NCBI GenBank assembly: GCA_946481135.1
Contig: CAMLMQ010000009.1
Span: 1-38,747, forward strand
Source: an uncultured Microbacteriaceae bacterium
GTDB lineage: Bacteria; Actinomycetota; Actinomycetes; Actinomycetales; Microbacteriaceae
DNA length: 38,747 bases
Reading direction: 5' to 3'
The position numbers were made by a program, and so were the translations under genes. Each line of letters starts with the position of its first letter. Within the stretch, counting starts at the first letter, position 1. The notes beneath the pieces were generated by a model, which had not been told where the DNA came from, searched no databases, and worked only from the letters and a program-made list of their open reading frames with translations. Shown here one piece after another: positions 15,714 to 25,193 of the stretch.

Positions 15714-17359
15714 GACTCGCCCGCGCGCCAGCGATGGCTGCGGTCGGCGCGCGCCGCGGCGACCGACTCGACCGCGGTGTCGCGGAACAGCGCCTGCGCA
15801 TCCTCGGCGTCGAGCGCCCCGAGGCGCGTCGACACCGGGCCGGCGACCGTGTGCACGTTGATGCCCGCGAGTCGGAGTGAGCGCTCGAGCGGACCCTGCT
15901 CGAGCGCGACGCTCTGCACGCGCGGCATCGGCACGATCGCGAGCTCCCGCCAGATCGCCCCGCGGCGCAGCAGCACCGCCCCCGGCAGCAGCGCGAACCC
16001 GTTGCGGCGCCACGAGAACCAGCGCAGCACGGCGCCTCGGCGCGGCGAGGTCGTGAAGTCGGCGTCGCCCCCGCGGCCGACGAGTCCGCGCGCGAGCAGC
16101 TCGTGCCGCTCCGGCGAGGCCTCGTCCGCCTCCACCACTTCGGGCAGCAGCAGCCCGAGCACCCGGAACGCGTCGTCGCGCGAGCCGACCGGCAGCACCT
16201 CCGACGACTGCTGGGCCTGTTGCCCGCCGTCGGCGCTCGACCCGCGGGAGGCACGGTTGACTTTGATCGTCCACCAGTCGGCGGCCCGCCACAGCAGCGG
16301 CTGACTCACCGACACCGAGTGGATGCGGCCCGGCGGCAGCGTCTCGTTGCGGGTCGACAGCAGCCCGTAGCCGACCCGCACGCCGTCGGGGGTCGCCGCG
16401 ATCGAATACCGCAGGAACTTGATGACGCGGTTCACGAGGTACGACCCGAAGCCGAGCGCGATCGGGATGAGGGTGAACAGGATCCAGTAGAAGTCGCCCG
16501 CGACGGTCGAGCCGAGCACGAGGATGACGACGACCGCGACGACCGCGAGCAGCAGGAAGATCATGCTGCCCGACAGCAGCGTCGACCCGATGAGGCGCGA
16601 CGCGGGGATGCGCACGACCGACTCGGGCGGCGCGAGCGAGGGGTCGAGCTCGGGCGCGAGCAGCTCCTGCACGCGGCGGTCGATCAGCGAGCCGCTCGGC
16701 CCGTTCGCGGCCGGAGCCGACCGGGCGCGCACGCCCGAGGCGAGACGCAGGATGTCGGCGCGCAAGCCGTCGGAGAGCGCGTTGCCGAGGTAGGACAGCT
16801 GCACGTTCGCGTCCTGACCGGCGACCTCGACCTCGAGCTTCGCGGCGCCGAAGATGCGCGCGAACAGCGGGCGGTTGATCGAGACGCCCTGGATGCGGTC
16901 GAGCCGTGCCTTGCGGTGCGTGCGGAAGAGCACGCCGCTGCGCACCTCCACCACCTCGGCGGTGATGCGGAAGGTGTGCATCCGCCAGGAGATGTAGAAG
17001 AACACGATGACGATGAGCACGACGCCGAGCGCGGCGGCGAGGGCGATGAGGAGGTTGCCCGAGTCGATGAGGTAGCTCACCGGATCGCCGTTCGAGCAGT
17101 CGTCCGCGCCCGGCGGGCACGCGACGCCCGGCAGGAACCACTCGACGAGTCGTTCGCGCAGGTTCGCGATGAGGATGCCCGCGATCGCCACGAGGGCGAG
17201 TCCGCCGCGCAGGAGGGGGGTCGCGGGATGCAGCCGGTGCCACTCGCCGTCGGCGAGATGGGTCGAACCGCCGCCGGGGAGCATCGCCTCCGGAGGAGCT
17301 TCGGACGTCGCGTCGTCGGGCGTCGCGTCGTCGGGCACGGCGCCCTCCGGGGTGGTCAC
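15710..17359 (-). CDS. PH domain-containing membrane protein, YdbT-like, 549 aa
   Basis: It contains several bPH_2 (bacterial pleckstrin-homology-like) domains between membrane helices. An acidic, low-complexity N-terminus (about 40 residues) is followed by helices at about 52–70 and 105–127, a PH domain (with FRITAEVVEVRSGVLFRTHRKARLDRIQGV), a helix pair around 265–315, a second PH unit (IAATPDGVRVGYGLLSTRNETLPPGRIHSVSV) and a third near the C-terminus (GFALLPGAVLLRRGAIWRELAIVPM). This is the YdbT/COG3428 layout; YdbS/YdbT of Bacillus are linked to resistance to certain amylolysin-type antimicrobials, but the molecular role is unknown. It overlaps both neighbours by GTGA, so it is coupled to the YdbS-like gene upstream and DUF2520 downstream. 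Confidence 0.88.
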   Translation of the reverse strand: MTTPEGAVPDDATPDDATSEAPPEAMLPGGGSTHLADGEWHRLHPATPLLRGGLALVAIAGILIANLRERLVEWFLPGVACPPGADDCSNGDPVSYLIDSGNLLIALAAALGVVLIVIVFFYISWRMHTFRITAEVVEVRSGVLFRTHRKARLDRIQGVSINRPLFARIFGAAKLEVEVAGQDANVQLSYLGNALSDGLRADILRLASGVRARSAPAANGPSGSLIDRRVQELLAPELDPSLAPPESVVRIPASRLIGSTLLSGSMIFLLLAVVAVVVILVLGSTVAGDFYWILFTLIPIALGFGSYLVNRVIKFLRYSIAATPDGVRVGYGLLSTRNETLPPGRIHSVSVSQPLLWRAADWWTIKVNRASRGSSADGGQQAQQSSEVLPVGSRDDAFRVLGLLLPEVVEADEASPERHELLARGLVGRGGDADFTTSPRRGAVLRWFSWRRNGFALLPGAVLLRRGAIWRELAIVPMPRVQSVALEQGPLERSLRLAGINVHTVAGPVSTRLGALDAEDAQALFRDTAVESVAAARADRSHRWRAGES

Positions 17360-17841
17360 AGTCCCGCCCGGCGGCTCTCCGCGAGCTCGACCAGGTGGTC
17401 GCGGAGCTGCTCGGCGTCGGCCTCGGTCAGACCGGGGATCGTGATGTGGCTCGCTGCGGCCGCCGTCACGAGCTTGAGTTCCGACAGTCCGAACGCGCGG
17501 ACGAGCGGCCCGCGGTTGATGTCGACGAGCTGCATGCGGCCGTAGGGCACGGCGACGACGCGCAGGAACATGATGCCCTTGCGGAACACGAGGTCGTCGT
17601 CGCGCAACTGGTAGCCGAGAGCGCGCACGCGGCGTGGCGTGAAGATCGCGGCGAGCACGTGGACGACGAGCAGCCCGGCCGGGATCGCGGCGAGTCCGGG
17701 CAGCCCCGTCAGCAGCCACGGGACGCTCGACCCGCCGACGAGGAACACCGCCGAGATGAGGGTGCCGAGCAACTCGACGGTCACATACTTGGGCGACACC
17801 CGCCGCCACTCCCCCGGCACCGGGTCGATTCTCGAGCTCAC
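17356..17841 (-). CDS. PH domain-containing membrane protein, YdbS-like, 161 aa
   Basis: Two closely spaced membrane helices (about residues 21–45 and 48–68) are followed by a single bPH_2 domain (about 72–145) with LGYQLRDDDLVFRKGIMFLRVVAVPYGRMQLVDINRGPLVRAFGL, a typical YdbS sequence, and a C-terminal helix. It is the usual partner of the YdbT-like protein encoded directly downstream. Both ends overlap neighbours in GTGA. Membrane-located; function unknown beyond the family link to cell-envelope stress in Bacillus. Confidence 0.88.
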   Translation of the reverse strand: MSSRIDPVPGEWRRVSPKYVTVELLGTLISAVFLVGGSSVPWLLTGLPGLAAIPAGLLVVHVLAAIFTPRRVRALGYQLRDDDLVFRKGIMFLRVVAVPYGRMQLVDINRGPLVRAFGLSELKLVTAAAASHITIPGLTEADAEQLRDHLVELAESRRAGL

Positions 17842-18323
17842 GGCTCCAGGCTAGCGGGCGCCCGATCGGGGCCGCCGGGTTCGTCGTCGCCGGGGGGCAC
17901 CGTGCACAGCCACTCGCCGACGAGCCCCGCCACGAGCAGCGCCACGGCACCGCCGAGGACCGCGAGCGACCGCAGCAGCGCGTCGCCGTTGAGTCCGCCG
18001 CTGCGCGTGAGCAGCTCGGCGAGCAGCCCCACTGCGGCACCCGTCAGGAGCGCCCCGGCGAGACTCGACGCCTTCGCGAACATGACGACGCGGGTCGCAT
18101 GGAACGGGTCGATGCGCGTGCGCACCTCGGCGCGCGTGGCGCGGCGGATGGGCAGCGCGAGCGCGATCACCACTCCGGCGAGGAACAGCAGACTGAGCGC
18201 GAGCGTGTAGTCGGGGCGGTACTTCGGCAGCCCGGCTGCGGCGAGCGCGATCTGGGTGAGGAAGCCCGCCGCACCGCCGACGGCGACGAGGACGACGAGC
18301 GTCGAGACCCGGGTGCGCGTCAC
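17838..18323 (-). CDS. DUF3180 family membrane protein
   Basis: A 161-residue protein with four predicted membrane helices (about residues 6–28, 38–58, 80–102 and 115–138) and a short acidic tail, in the position after folK where DUF3180 genes are regularly found in actinobacteria. The GTG start is fixed by the GTGA overlap with the folK stop; longer in-frame starts would run deep into folK. The function is unknown; the constant link with folate genes might reflect only operon history. Confidence 0.82.
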   Translation of the reverse strand: MTRTRVSTLVVLVAVGGAAGFLTQIALAAAGLPKYRPDYTLALSLLFLAGVVIALALPIRRATRAEVRTRIDPFHATRVVMFAKASSLAGALLTGAAVGLLAELLTRSGGLNGDALLRSLAVLGGAVALLVAGLVGEWLCTVPPGDDEPGGPDRAPASLEP

Positions 18324-18817
18324 CGCTGCTCCCGTGCGGCGGCGAGCTCGGCGACCCGGCCGTGGCCGACGAGCACGGCCTCCGGGGCCACCTCGGCCCA
18401 CGGACCGAGGACGAACGCACGCTCATGCGCGCGCGGATGCGGCAGCGTCAGGTCGGGGTCGTCGGAGCGCATCCCCGCGTAGTCGATGAGGTCGAGGTCG
18501 AGGGTGCGGTCGCCCCACCGCTCGGTGCGCTCGCGCCCGTGGGCATCCTCGATCGCGTGCAGCAGGGTCAGCAGTTCGCGGGGCGCGAGGCGGGTGCGCA
18601 CGAGCACGACGCCGTTGAGGTAGCGAGGCGCGTCGGGATCGTCGCCGTCGGGGCGCACCGCGACGGTCTCGATCGGCGTGGAGATGGCCCGCAGCTCGAC
18701 ACCGTCGGCGTCGGCGAGCGCCCGCACCGCGCTCGAGAAGGTCGCCTGCCGGTCGCCGAGGTTGCTGCCCACGGCGACGACGGCATCCGCCTCGATGCGA
18801 CGCAGCTGCACGTTCAC
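18320..18817 (-). CDS. folK: 2-amino-4-hydroxy-6-hydroxymethyldihydropteridine diphosphokinase (HPPK)
   Basis: It transfers pyrophosphate from ATP to 6-hydroxymethyl-dihydropterin, the step before dihydropteroate synthase. The 165 residues include the substrate motif AVGSNLGDRQATF (about 15–27), the HPPK signature RWGDRTLDLDLI (about 101–112) and the end motif LPHPRAHERAFVLGPWAEVAP. The GTG start overlaps folB's stop as GTGA, and its own stop overlaps the DUF3180 start in the same way. Length is normal. Confidence 0.95.
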   Translation of the reverse strand: MNVQLRRIEADAVVAVGSNLGDRQATFSSAVRALADADGVELRAISTPIETVAVRPDGDDPDAPRYLNGVVLVRTRLAPRELLTLLHAIEDAHGRERTERWGDRTLDLDLIDYAGMRSDDPDLTLPHPRAHERAFVLGPWAEVAPEAVLVGHGRVAELAAAREQR

Positions 18818-19215
18818 GCGCCGGCCCCGCTCTCGCGGCGGCGGACGATCACGACGGCGACATCGTCGAACGGCACGGCGATCGGCGCCGACGGCTTGTG
18901 CACCGTCACCTCGACCTCGTGCGTCGCCGGAAACTCGAGCGCGACGGCGGCGACGCGCTCCGCGACCGTCTCGATGAGGTCGACCGGGTCGCGCTCGACC
19001 GCGTCGACGACGCGCTGGGCGAGCTCGCCGTAGTGCACTGTGCGCCCGAGGTCGTCGCCCGCGGCCGCGGGGCCGAGGGGCAGGCGCACGACGAGGTCGA
19101 CGACGAACTCCTGCCCGTCGCGGCGCTCGTGCTCGAAGACGCCGTGGTGCGCCCTGACGCGCAGACCGGCGAGTCGGATCTCGTCGAGACGGGGAGCGGT
19201 GGGCGACTCAGGCAT
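18814..19215 (-). CDS. folB: dihydroneopterin aldolase
   Basis: It converts 7,8-dihydroneopterin to 6-hydroxymethyl-dihydropterin and glycolaldehyde. The 133-residue protein has the family core: DEIRLAGLRVRAHHGVFEHERRDGQEFVVDLVV (about residues 10–42), the VHYGELAQRV segment and LIETVAERVA, ending with VTVHKPSAPI that holds the active-site lysine. The ATG lies eight bases inside the end of folP, so translation is coupled. Confidence 0.95.
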   Translation of the reverse strand: MPESPTAPRLDEIRLAGLRVRAHHGVFEHERRDGQEFVVDLVVRLPLGPAAAGDDLGRTVHYGELAQRVVDAVERDPVDLIETVAERVAAVALEFPATHEVEVTVHKPSAPIAVPFDDVAVVIVRRRESGAGA

Positions 19216-20002
19216 CGCCCGCCCCGAGCACCGCGGCGGCGACGTCGAGGGCGAGGCGGGTCGAGGGCACGTCGTGCACCCGCACCGCCCACGCGCCCTG
19301 GCGGGCGACGAGGGCCGAGATCACGGCGGTGGGCAGATCGCGGTCCTCCATCGGCGCGCCCTCCGGCAGCAGCGCCCCGATGAAGCGCTTGCGCGACGCT
19401 CCGACGAGGATGCCGTGGCCGAGGGAGGCGAGCTCGTCGAGGTGCGTGAGCAGCGCCCAGTTGTGGGCGGGGTCCTTGCCGAATCCGAGGCCCGGGTCGA
19501 GCACGATCTTCGCCGGGTCGACCCCCGCGACGACGAGCTCGGCCACGCGGGTCTTGAGCTCCGCACGCACCTCGGCGACGACATCCGCGAAGTCCGCGCG
19601 CGCGTCGGCACCACCCCGCCAGTGCATCACGGCGAAGTGCACGCCCGTGTCGGCGACGACGCGGGCCATCTGGTCGTCGGCGAGCCCGCCCGAGACGTCG
19701 TTCACGAACTGCGCCCCGGCTTCGACGGCCGCGAGAGCAGTCGACGCGTTCAGGGTGTCGATGCTGACGGCGACACCCTCCTGCGCGAGGGCGGCGACGA
19801 CCGGCAGCACGCGCGCGCGCTCCTCGTCGGGGTCGACCCGCGCCGCCCCGGGACGCGTCGACTCCCCGCCGACGTCGACGAGCGCGGCACCCTGGGCGCG
19901 CAACTCGAGACCGCGTTCGATCGCGGCGTCGGTCGCATCCCACCGGCCGCCGTCGCTGAACGAGTCGGGCGTGACGTTGAGGATGCCCATGATGATCGTC
20001 AC
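19208..20002 (-). CDS. folP: dihydropteroate synthase
   Basis: It condenses 6-hydroxymethyl-dihydropterin pyrophosphate with p-aminobenzoate; it is the sulfonamide target. All key elements are present in the 264 residues: MGILNVTPDSFSDGG (about 5–19), GGESTRPGA (about 45–53), SIDT, NDVSGG, DPGLGFGK (about 169–176), ASRKRFIG, and RVHDV near the C-terminus. The GTG start (VTIIMGIL) is set by the GTGA overlap with folE; an internal ATG four codons later is an alternative. No sign of insertions linked to sulfonamide resistance can be judged without alignment. Confidence 0.96.
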   Translation of the reverse strand: MTIIMGILNVTPDSFSDGGRWDATDAAIERGLELRAQGAALVDVGGESTRPGAARVDPDEERARVLPVVAALAQEGVAVSIDTLNASTALAAVEAGAQFVNDVSGGLADDQMARVVADTGVHFAVMHWRGGADARADFADVVAEVRAELKTRVAELVVAGVDPAKIVLDPGLGFGKDPAHNWALLTHLDELASLGHGILVGASRKRFIGALLPEGAPMEDRDLPTAVISALVARQGAWAVRVHDVPSTRLALDVAAAVLGAGDA

Positions 20003-20574
20003 GCGTGCCCGCCGATCAGGGTGAGGGCCTCGGCGCGACCGGCGGCGGTGCTCAGCTCGCCCCGGCTCGCGATCGTGACGGTCGAGGCGCGGGTCTGACG
20101 AGCATCCCGAGCCGCGACGCAGTCGTGCTGTGCGTCGAGCACGACGATCACCCCGCGCGGCGCGAGGCCCGCCTCGAGCGCATCGGCGATCTGCTCACCG
20201 AGCCGCTCCTGCAACTGGGGCCGGGCGGCGAGGGTCTCGACGACCGTGCCGAGGCGGCCGAGGCCGACGACCTTCGCGCCGGGGAGGTACCCGACGTGCG
20301 CCCGGCCGCGGAACGGCAGGAGGTGGTGCTCGCACATCGAGCGGAACTCGAGGTCACGCAGCAGCACGAGGTCGCCGCGCTCGCCGTCGCCGGCGGCATC
20401 CTTGCCCTCACGCAGGATCTCGACCGGATCCACCCCGACGCCGGCGAAGTACTCGCCGTACGCCTGGGCGACGCGGCGCGGGGTGTCGACGAGTCCCGGG
20501 CGCGCGGGATCGTCACCGATCGCGGCGAGAAGTTCGGCCACGGCGGCTTCGATGCGGCCGGTGTCGACGGTCAT
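19999..20574 (-). CDS. folE: GTP cyclohydrolase I
   Basis: It opens and rearranges GTP to 7,8-dihydroneopterin triphosphate, the first step of folate synthesis. The 191-residue protein has the type IA zinc site: C81 and H84 in SMCEHHLLPF and C152 in QHDCVAAR, plus the RAHVGYLP and VVGLGRLGTVVE segments. It starts only three bases after the ftsH stop codon and overlaps folP in GTGA, so it sits at the head of the coupled folate genes. Confidence 0.97.
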   Translation of the reverse strand: MTVDTGRIEAAVAELLAAIGDDPARPGLVDTPRRVAQAYGEYFAGVGVDPVEILREGKDAAGDGERGDLVLLRDLEFRSMCEHHLLPFRGRAHVGYLPGAKVVGLGRLGTVVETLAARPQLQERLGEQIADALEAGLAPRGVIVVLDAQHDCVAARDARQTRASTVTIASRGELSTAAGRAEALTLIGGHA

Positions 20575-20577
20575 CGA

Positions 20578-22596
<2,019 letters not shown>

Positions 22597-22685
22597 GAGA
22601 CTGCCAGGGTATCCCTCCGCCGCTGGGCGCCTCCCCGGTGTTCGCCCGGAGCGCACCGCACGCCGCCCGGACGTTCACATCCCGG

Positions 22686-22750
22686 TTACTCCGCGCATTT
22701 CGCGTTGCTCCGCCACCGATCCGCGGAGCAACGTGAATTCGGCGGAGTAA
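22686..22750. repeat. imperfect inverted repeat of two 28-base units (nested palindrome)
   Basis: In the 175-base gap between hpt and ftsH, TTACTCCGC (22686–22694) pairs with GCGGAGTAA (22742–22750), and CGTTGCTCCGC (22703–22713) pairs with GCGGAGCAACG (22723–22733). The loop is nine bases, and an eight-base internal bulge separates the stems on each side. It could be the transcription terminator of tilS–hpt, or a REP-like element. It lies about 21 bases after the hpt stop codon. Confidence 0.75.
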
Positions 22751-22771
22751 GCAGCGGGGCTTGGAAGAGGG

Positions 22772-23323
22772 CTACGAGTAGACGTGCGGCGCGAGCACGC
22801 CGATCGAGCGCAGGTTGCGGTAGCGCTCCGCGTAGTCGAGGCCGTAGCCGACCACGAACGCGTTCGGGATCTCGAACCCGACGTAGCGGGCGTCGATCTC
22901 GACCTTCGCCGCCTCCGGCTTGCGCAGCAGTGCGCAGATCTCCAGGGATGCCGGACCGCGGCTCTCGAGGTTCTGCTTGAGCCACGCGAGCGTGAGACCC
23001 GAGTCGACGATGTCCTCGACGATGAGCACGTGCCGACCGGCGATCTCGGTGTCGAGGTCTTTGATGATGCGCACGACGCCGCTCGACTCGGTCGACGAGC
23101 CGTAGGAGGAGGTCGCCATCCAGTCCATCTCGACGTCGCGGCGCAGCTCGCGGGCGAGGTCGGCCATCACCATGACGGCGCCCTTGAGCACCCCGACGAT
23201 GAGCAGGTCGCGGCCCTCGTAGTCGGCCTCGATGCGCCGGCAGAGCTCGGCGATCCTCGCCTGGATCTGCTCCTGCGTGAAGAGCACCTCCGAGAGGTCG
23301 CCCTCGATGTCAGTCGTCTCCAC
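22772..23323 (-). CDS. hpt: hypoxanthine phosphoribosyltransferase
   Basis: Purine salvage: it makes IMP (and GMP) from hypoxanthine or guanine and PRPP. The 183-residue protein has the PRPP-binding loop [15 protein letters not shown] (about 100–114), the [11 protein letters not shown] segment near the N-terminus and [15 protein letters not shown] near the end. The GTG at 23323 ([10 protein letters not shown]) is chosen because a GAGAGG site lies six bases upstream and the length equals the family norm; the earlier ATG at 23362 lies deeper inside tilS. It overlaps tilS by 14 bases, so it is coupled to it, the arrangement tilS–hpt–ftsH known in many Gram-positive bacteria. Confidence 0.95.
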   Translation of the reverse strand: METTDIEGDLSEVLFTQEQIQARIAELCRRIEADYEGRDLLIVGVLKGAVMVMADLARELRRDVEMDWMATSSYGSSTESSGVVRIIKDLDTEIAGRHVLIVEDIVDSGLTLAWLKQNLESRGPASLEICALLRKPEAAKVEIDARYVGFEIPNAFVVGYGLDYAERYRNLRSIGVLAPHVYS

Positions 23324-24308
23324 GCGGTGCCTCTCCCCTCGACCGGAACTCGATTCTGCCACCCGCGCGCGCGACGACGACGCCGGGCACGTCGATCGGA
23401 CCCTGGCCGTGCCAGTCGGTGACGAGCCGCGCGATCTGCAGCGTGTGCGCCCGGCTGAGTGAGACGCCGAACTCGCTGCGCACCGCGAACCGGATGAGGC
23501 GCTGACGCAGGGCGGGCGGGTTGGCGGCGAGCGCGGCGACCGGCAGGGCGAGCCCGCCCTCGGTGTGCTCGGCGAGCTCCTCGGCGACCTCGTCGATCAT
23601 CGTCGCGAAGGCCTCCTCGTCCTCCCGCAACTGCTCGGCGGTGCGGGCGAGCGCCTCGGCGACCCCCGGCCCGAGTTCGGCTTCGAGCAGGGGCAGCACG
23701 GTCCGCCGCACCCGCACCCGCGTGTAGGCGGGGTCGTCGTTGTGCGGGTCGCTCCACGGACGCAGGCCGGCGTCGGCACACGCCTGCATGGTGACCTCCC
23801 GTCGGATGCCGAGCAGCGGCCGACGATAGACGCCCGCCTCGCGCGGCATCCCCTGCAGGGACGCGCCCCCCGACCCGCGGGCGAGCCCCAACAGCACCGT
23901 CTCGGCCTGGTCGTCGAGGGTGTGGCCGAGCAGCACCGCCGCGGCCGCGAGTTCGCGGGCGACCGCCGCGAGGGCGTCGTACCGCGCAGCCCGTGCCGCC
24001 GCCTCCGGGCCCGACCCCGACGACGTCGGCACCTCGACCCGCACGACGCGCGAGACGGTCGAGCCGAGTGCATCCGCCTGCTGCCGCACCCGCTCGGCCA
24101 CGGCATCCGAGTCGGGCTGCAGCCCGTGGTCGACGATCACCGCCCCGAACCGGTCGGGCGCCTCGAACGCGACGGCCGCGAGCAGGGCGAGCGAGTCGGG
24201 TCCGCCCGAGAGCGCGACGAGCACGAGACCCTCCGCCGGCAGCGCCTCGCGCACGGCCCGACGCACGTCCGCGACGGCGGTCGAGAGCGGCGGCCGGAAT
24301 TCTCCCAT
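23310..24308 (-). CDS. tilS: tRNA(Ile)-lysidine synthase
   Basis: It converts C34 of the CAU-anticodon tRNA-Ile to lysidine so that the tRNA reads AUA; essential in most bacteria. The 332 residues contain the PP-loop ATPase motif [13 protein letters not shown] (about 31–43), [30 protein letters not shown] and RRPLLGIRR. The protein is short, lacking the long C-terminal domains of the E. coli enzyme, as is normal in actinobacteria. TAACGT lies six bases before the ATG on the minus strand, within a palindrome shared with ppa. Confidence 0.94.
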   Translation of the reverse strand: MGEFRPPLSTAVADVRRAVREALPAEGLVLVALSGGPDSLALLAAVAFEAPDRFGAVIVDHGLQPDSDAVAERVRQQADALGSTVSRVVRVEVPTSSGSGPEAAARAARYDALAAVARELAAAAVLLGHTLDDQAETVLLGLARGSGGASLQGMPREAGVYRRPLLGIRREVTMQACADAGLRPWSDPHNDDPAYTRVRVRRTVLPLLEAELGPGVAEALARTAEQLREDEEAFATMIDEVAEELAEHTEGGLALPVAALAANPPALRQRLIRFAVRSEFGVSLSRAHTLQIARLVTDWHGQGPIDVPGVVVARAGGRIEFRSRGEAPRGDD

Positions 24309-24325
24309 CGACTAACGTTAGGGCC
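24309..24325. promoter_or_regulatory. 17-base divergent promoter of tilS and ppa
   Basis: Only 17 bases separate the two start codons. The perfect palindrome CTAACGTTAG (24312–24321) reads TAACGT on both strands, placed seven bases before the ppa ATG and six bases before the tilS ATG. No ribosome-binding site fits in either direction, so both mRNAs are probably leaderless. Confidence 0.7.
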
Positions 24326-24811
24326 ATGTCGCAGAGCTATTCCGTCGTGATCGAGTGCCCCAAGGGCAGCCGCAACAAGTACGAGGTCGACCACGAGACG
24401 GGGCGCGTCATGCTCGACCGCGTGCTCTTCACCCCGATGGAGTACCCCACCGACTACGGCTTCTTCGAGCACACCCTCGCCGACGACGGCGACCCGCTCG
24501 ACGTGCTCGTCATCGGCGAGTACCCGCTCTTCCCCGGCATCGGCATGAACGTGCGCGTCGTCGGCGTCTTCAAGATGACGGATGACGGCGGCGGCGACGC
24601 GAAGATCGTCGCGGTCGCCGCGAAGGACCCGCGCTGGGACCACATCCAGGACCTGAACGACGTGCCCGAGTACAAGCGCAAGGAGATCGAGCACTTCTTC
24701 GAGCACTACAAGGACCTCGAGCCCGGCAAGTGGGTCAAGACGGAGGGCTGGGGCGACAAGGCCGAAGCCGAGGCGATCGTCGCCGCGTCGTACGCCGCCT
24801 ACCAGAGCTGA
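24326..24811 (+). CDS. ppa: inorganic pyrophosphatase (family I)
   Basis: It hydrolyses pyrophosphate to phosphate in the cytoplasm, which drives biosynthetic reactions forward. The 161-residue protein carries the family I signature region: [36 protein letters not shown] with the metal-binding aspartates (about residues 41–63), and the KDPRW segment. Length and motifs are complete. It is followed by a 15-bp-stem terminator. It is divergent from tilS with only 17 bases between. Confidence 0.97.
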   Translation: MSQSYSVVIECPKGSRNKYEVDHETGRVMLDRVLFTPMEYPTDYGFFEHTLADDGDPLDVLVIGEYPLFPGIGMNVRVVGVFKMTDDGGGDAKIVAVAAKDPRWDHIQDLNDVPEYKRKEIEHFFEHYKDLEPGKWVKTEGWGDKAEAEAIVAASYAAYQS

Positions 24812-24851
24812 CGCCCCCCGCTCCGGTCGTCGAGTAGCGCCGACGGCGCGA

Positions 24852-24892
24852 GTCGAGACGCCCGCCGGGCATCACCAGGCGGGCGTCTCGAC
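24852..24892 (+). terminator. terminator of ppa
   Basis: GTCGAGACGCCCGCC (24852–24866) and GGCGGGCGTCTCGAC (24878–24892) form a perfect 15-bp stem with an 11-base loop, 40 bases after the ppa stop. No U-run follows. The DNA just before the stem (from about 24829, CGTCGAGTAGCGCCG…) resembles the dispersed GTCGAGTAGCG…CGAGAC palindromes that I associate with Microbacteriaceae intergenic DNA. Confidence 0.75.
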
Positions 24893-25113
24893 GGCGGCCT
24901 GACCGCGGCCGGGAGGCTCGTGGATGGTCGGTTTCGGCCGCCGCATGATGTCCCGGTGGGCGTCAATGCGTGCGCTTGTTCTCAACTTCTGGGCATGAGA
25001 AACGCACGGCGCACATCACGCCACGGCGGATCAGCCGAACAAGAGGGATCCCACCGCTCAAGGGCGCTTGTCGCCTCCGAGACACGCGCTCCCTGACTGA
25101 TCCTCAGTAAGGC
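24893..25113. other. intergenic region without recognisable gene
   Basis: No frame here has both a start with a ribosome-binding site and sensible composition. The base composition falls from the GC-rich flank toward the lower-GC islet downstream. No direct repeats, integrase remnant or tRNA piece was seen. Confidence 0.6.
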
Positions 25114-25142
25114 TTGCGCTGTCGGGAGGCCCGACGTAGCGT
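25114..25142 (+). promoter_or_regulatory. probable promoter of the secreted Cys-rich protein gene
   Basis: TTGCGC (25114–25119) and TAGCGT (25137–25142) are separated by exactly 17 bases. The spacer holds the inverted repeat GTCGGG (25121–25126) / CCCGAC (25130–25135), a possible operator. Transcription would start about 44 bases before the TTG start codon. Confidence 0.5.
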
Positions 25143-25193
25143 CGAATCGCGTGGTCCAACCAACGGCGCGATCTCGACCAAGGAGGATCAGCC

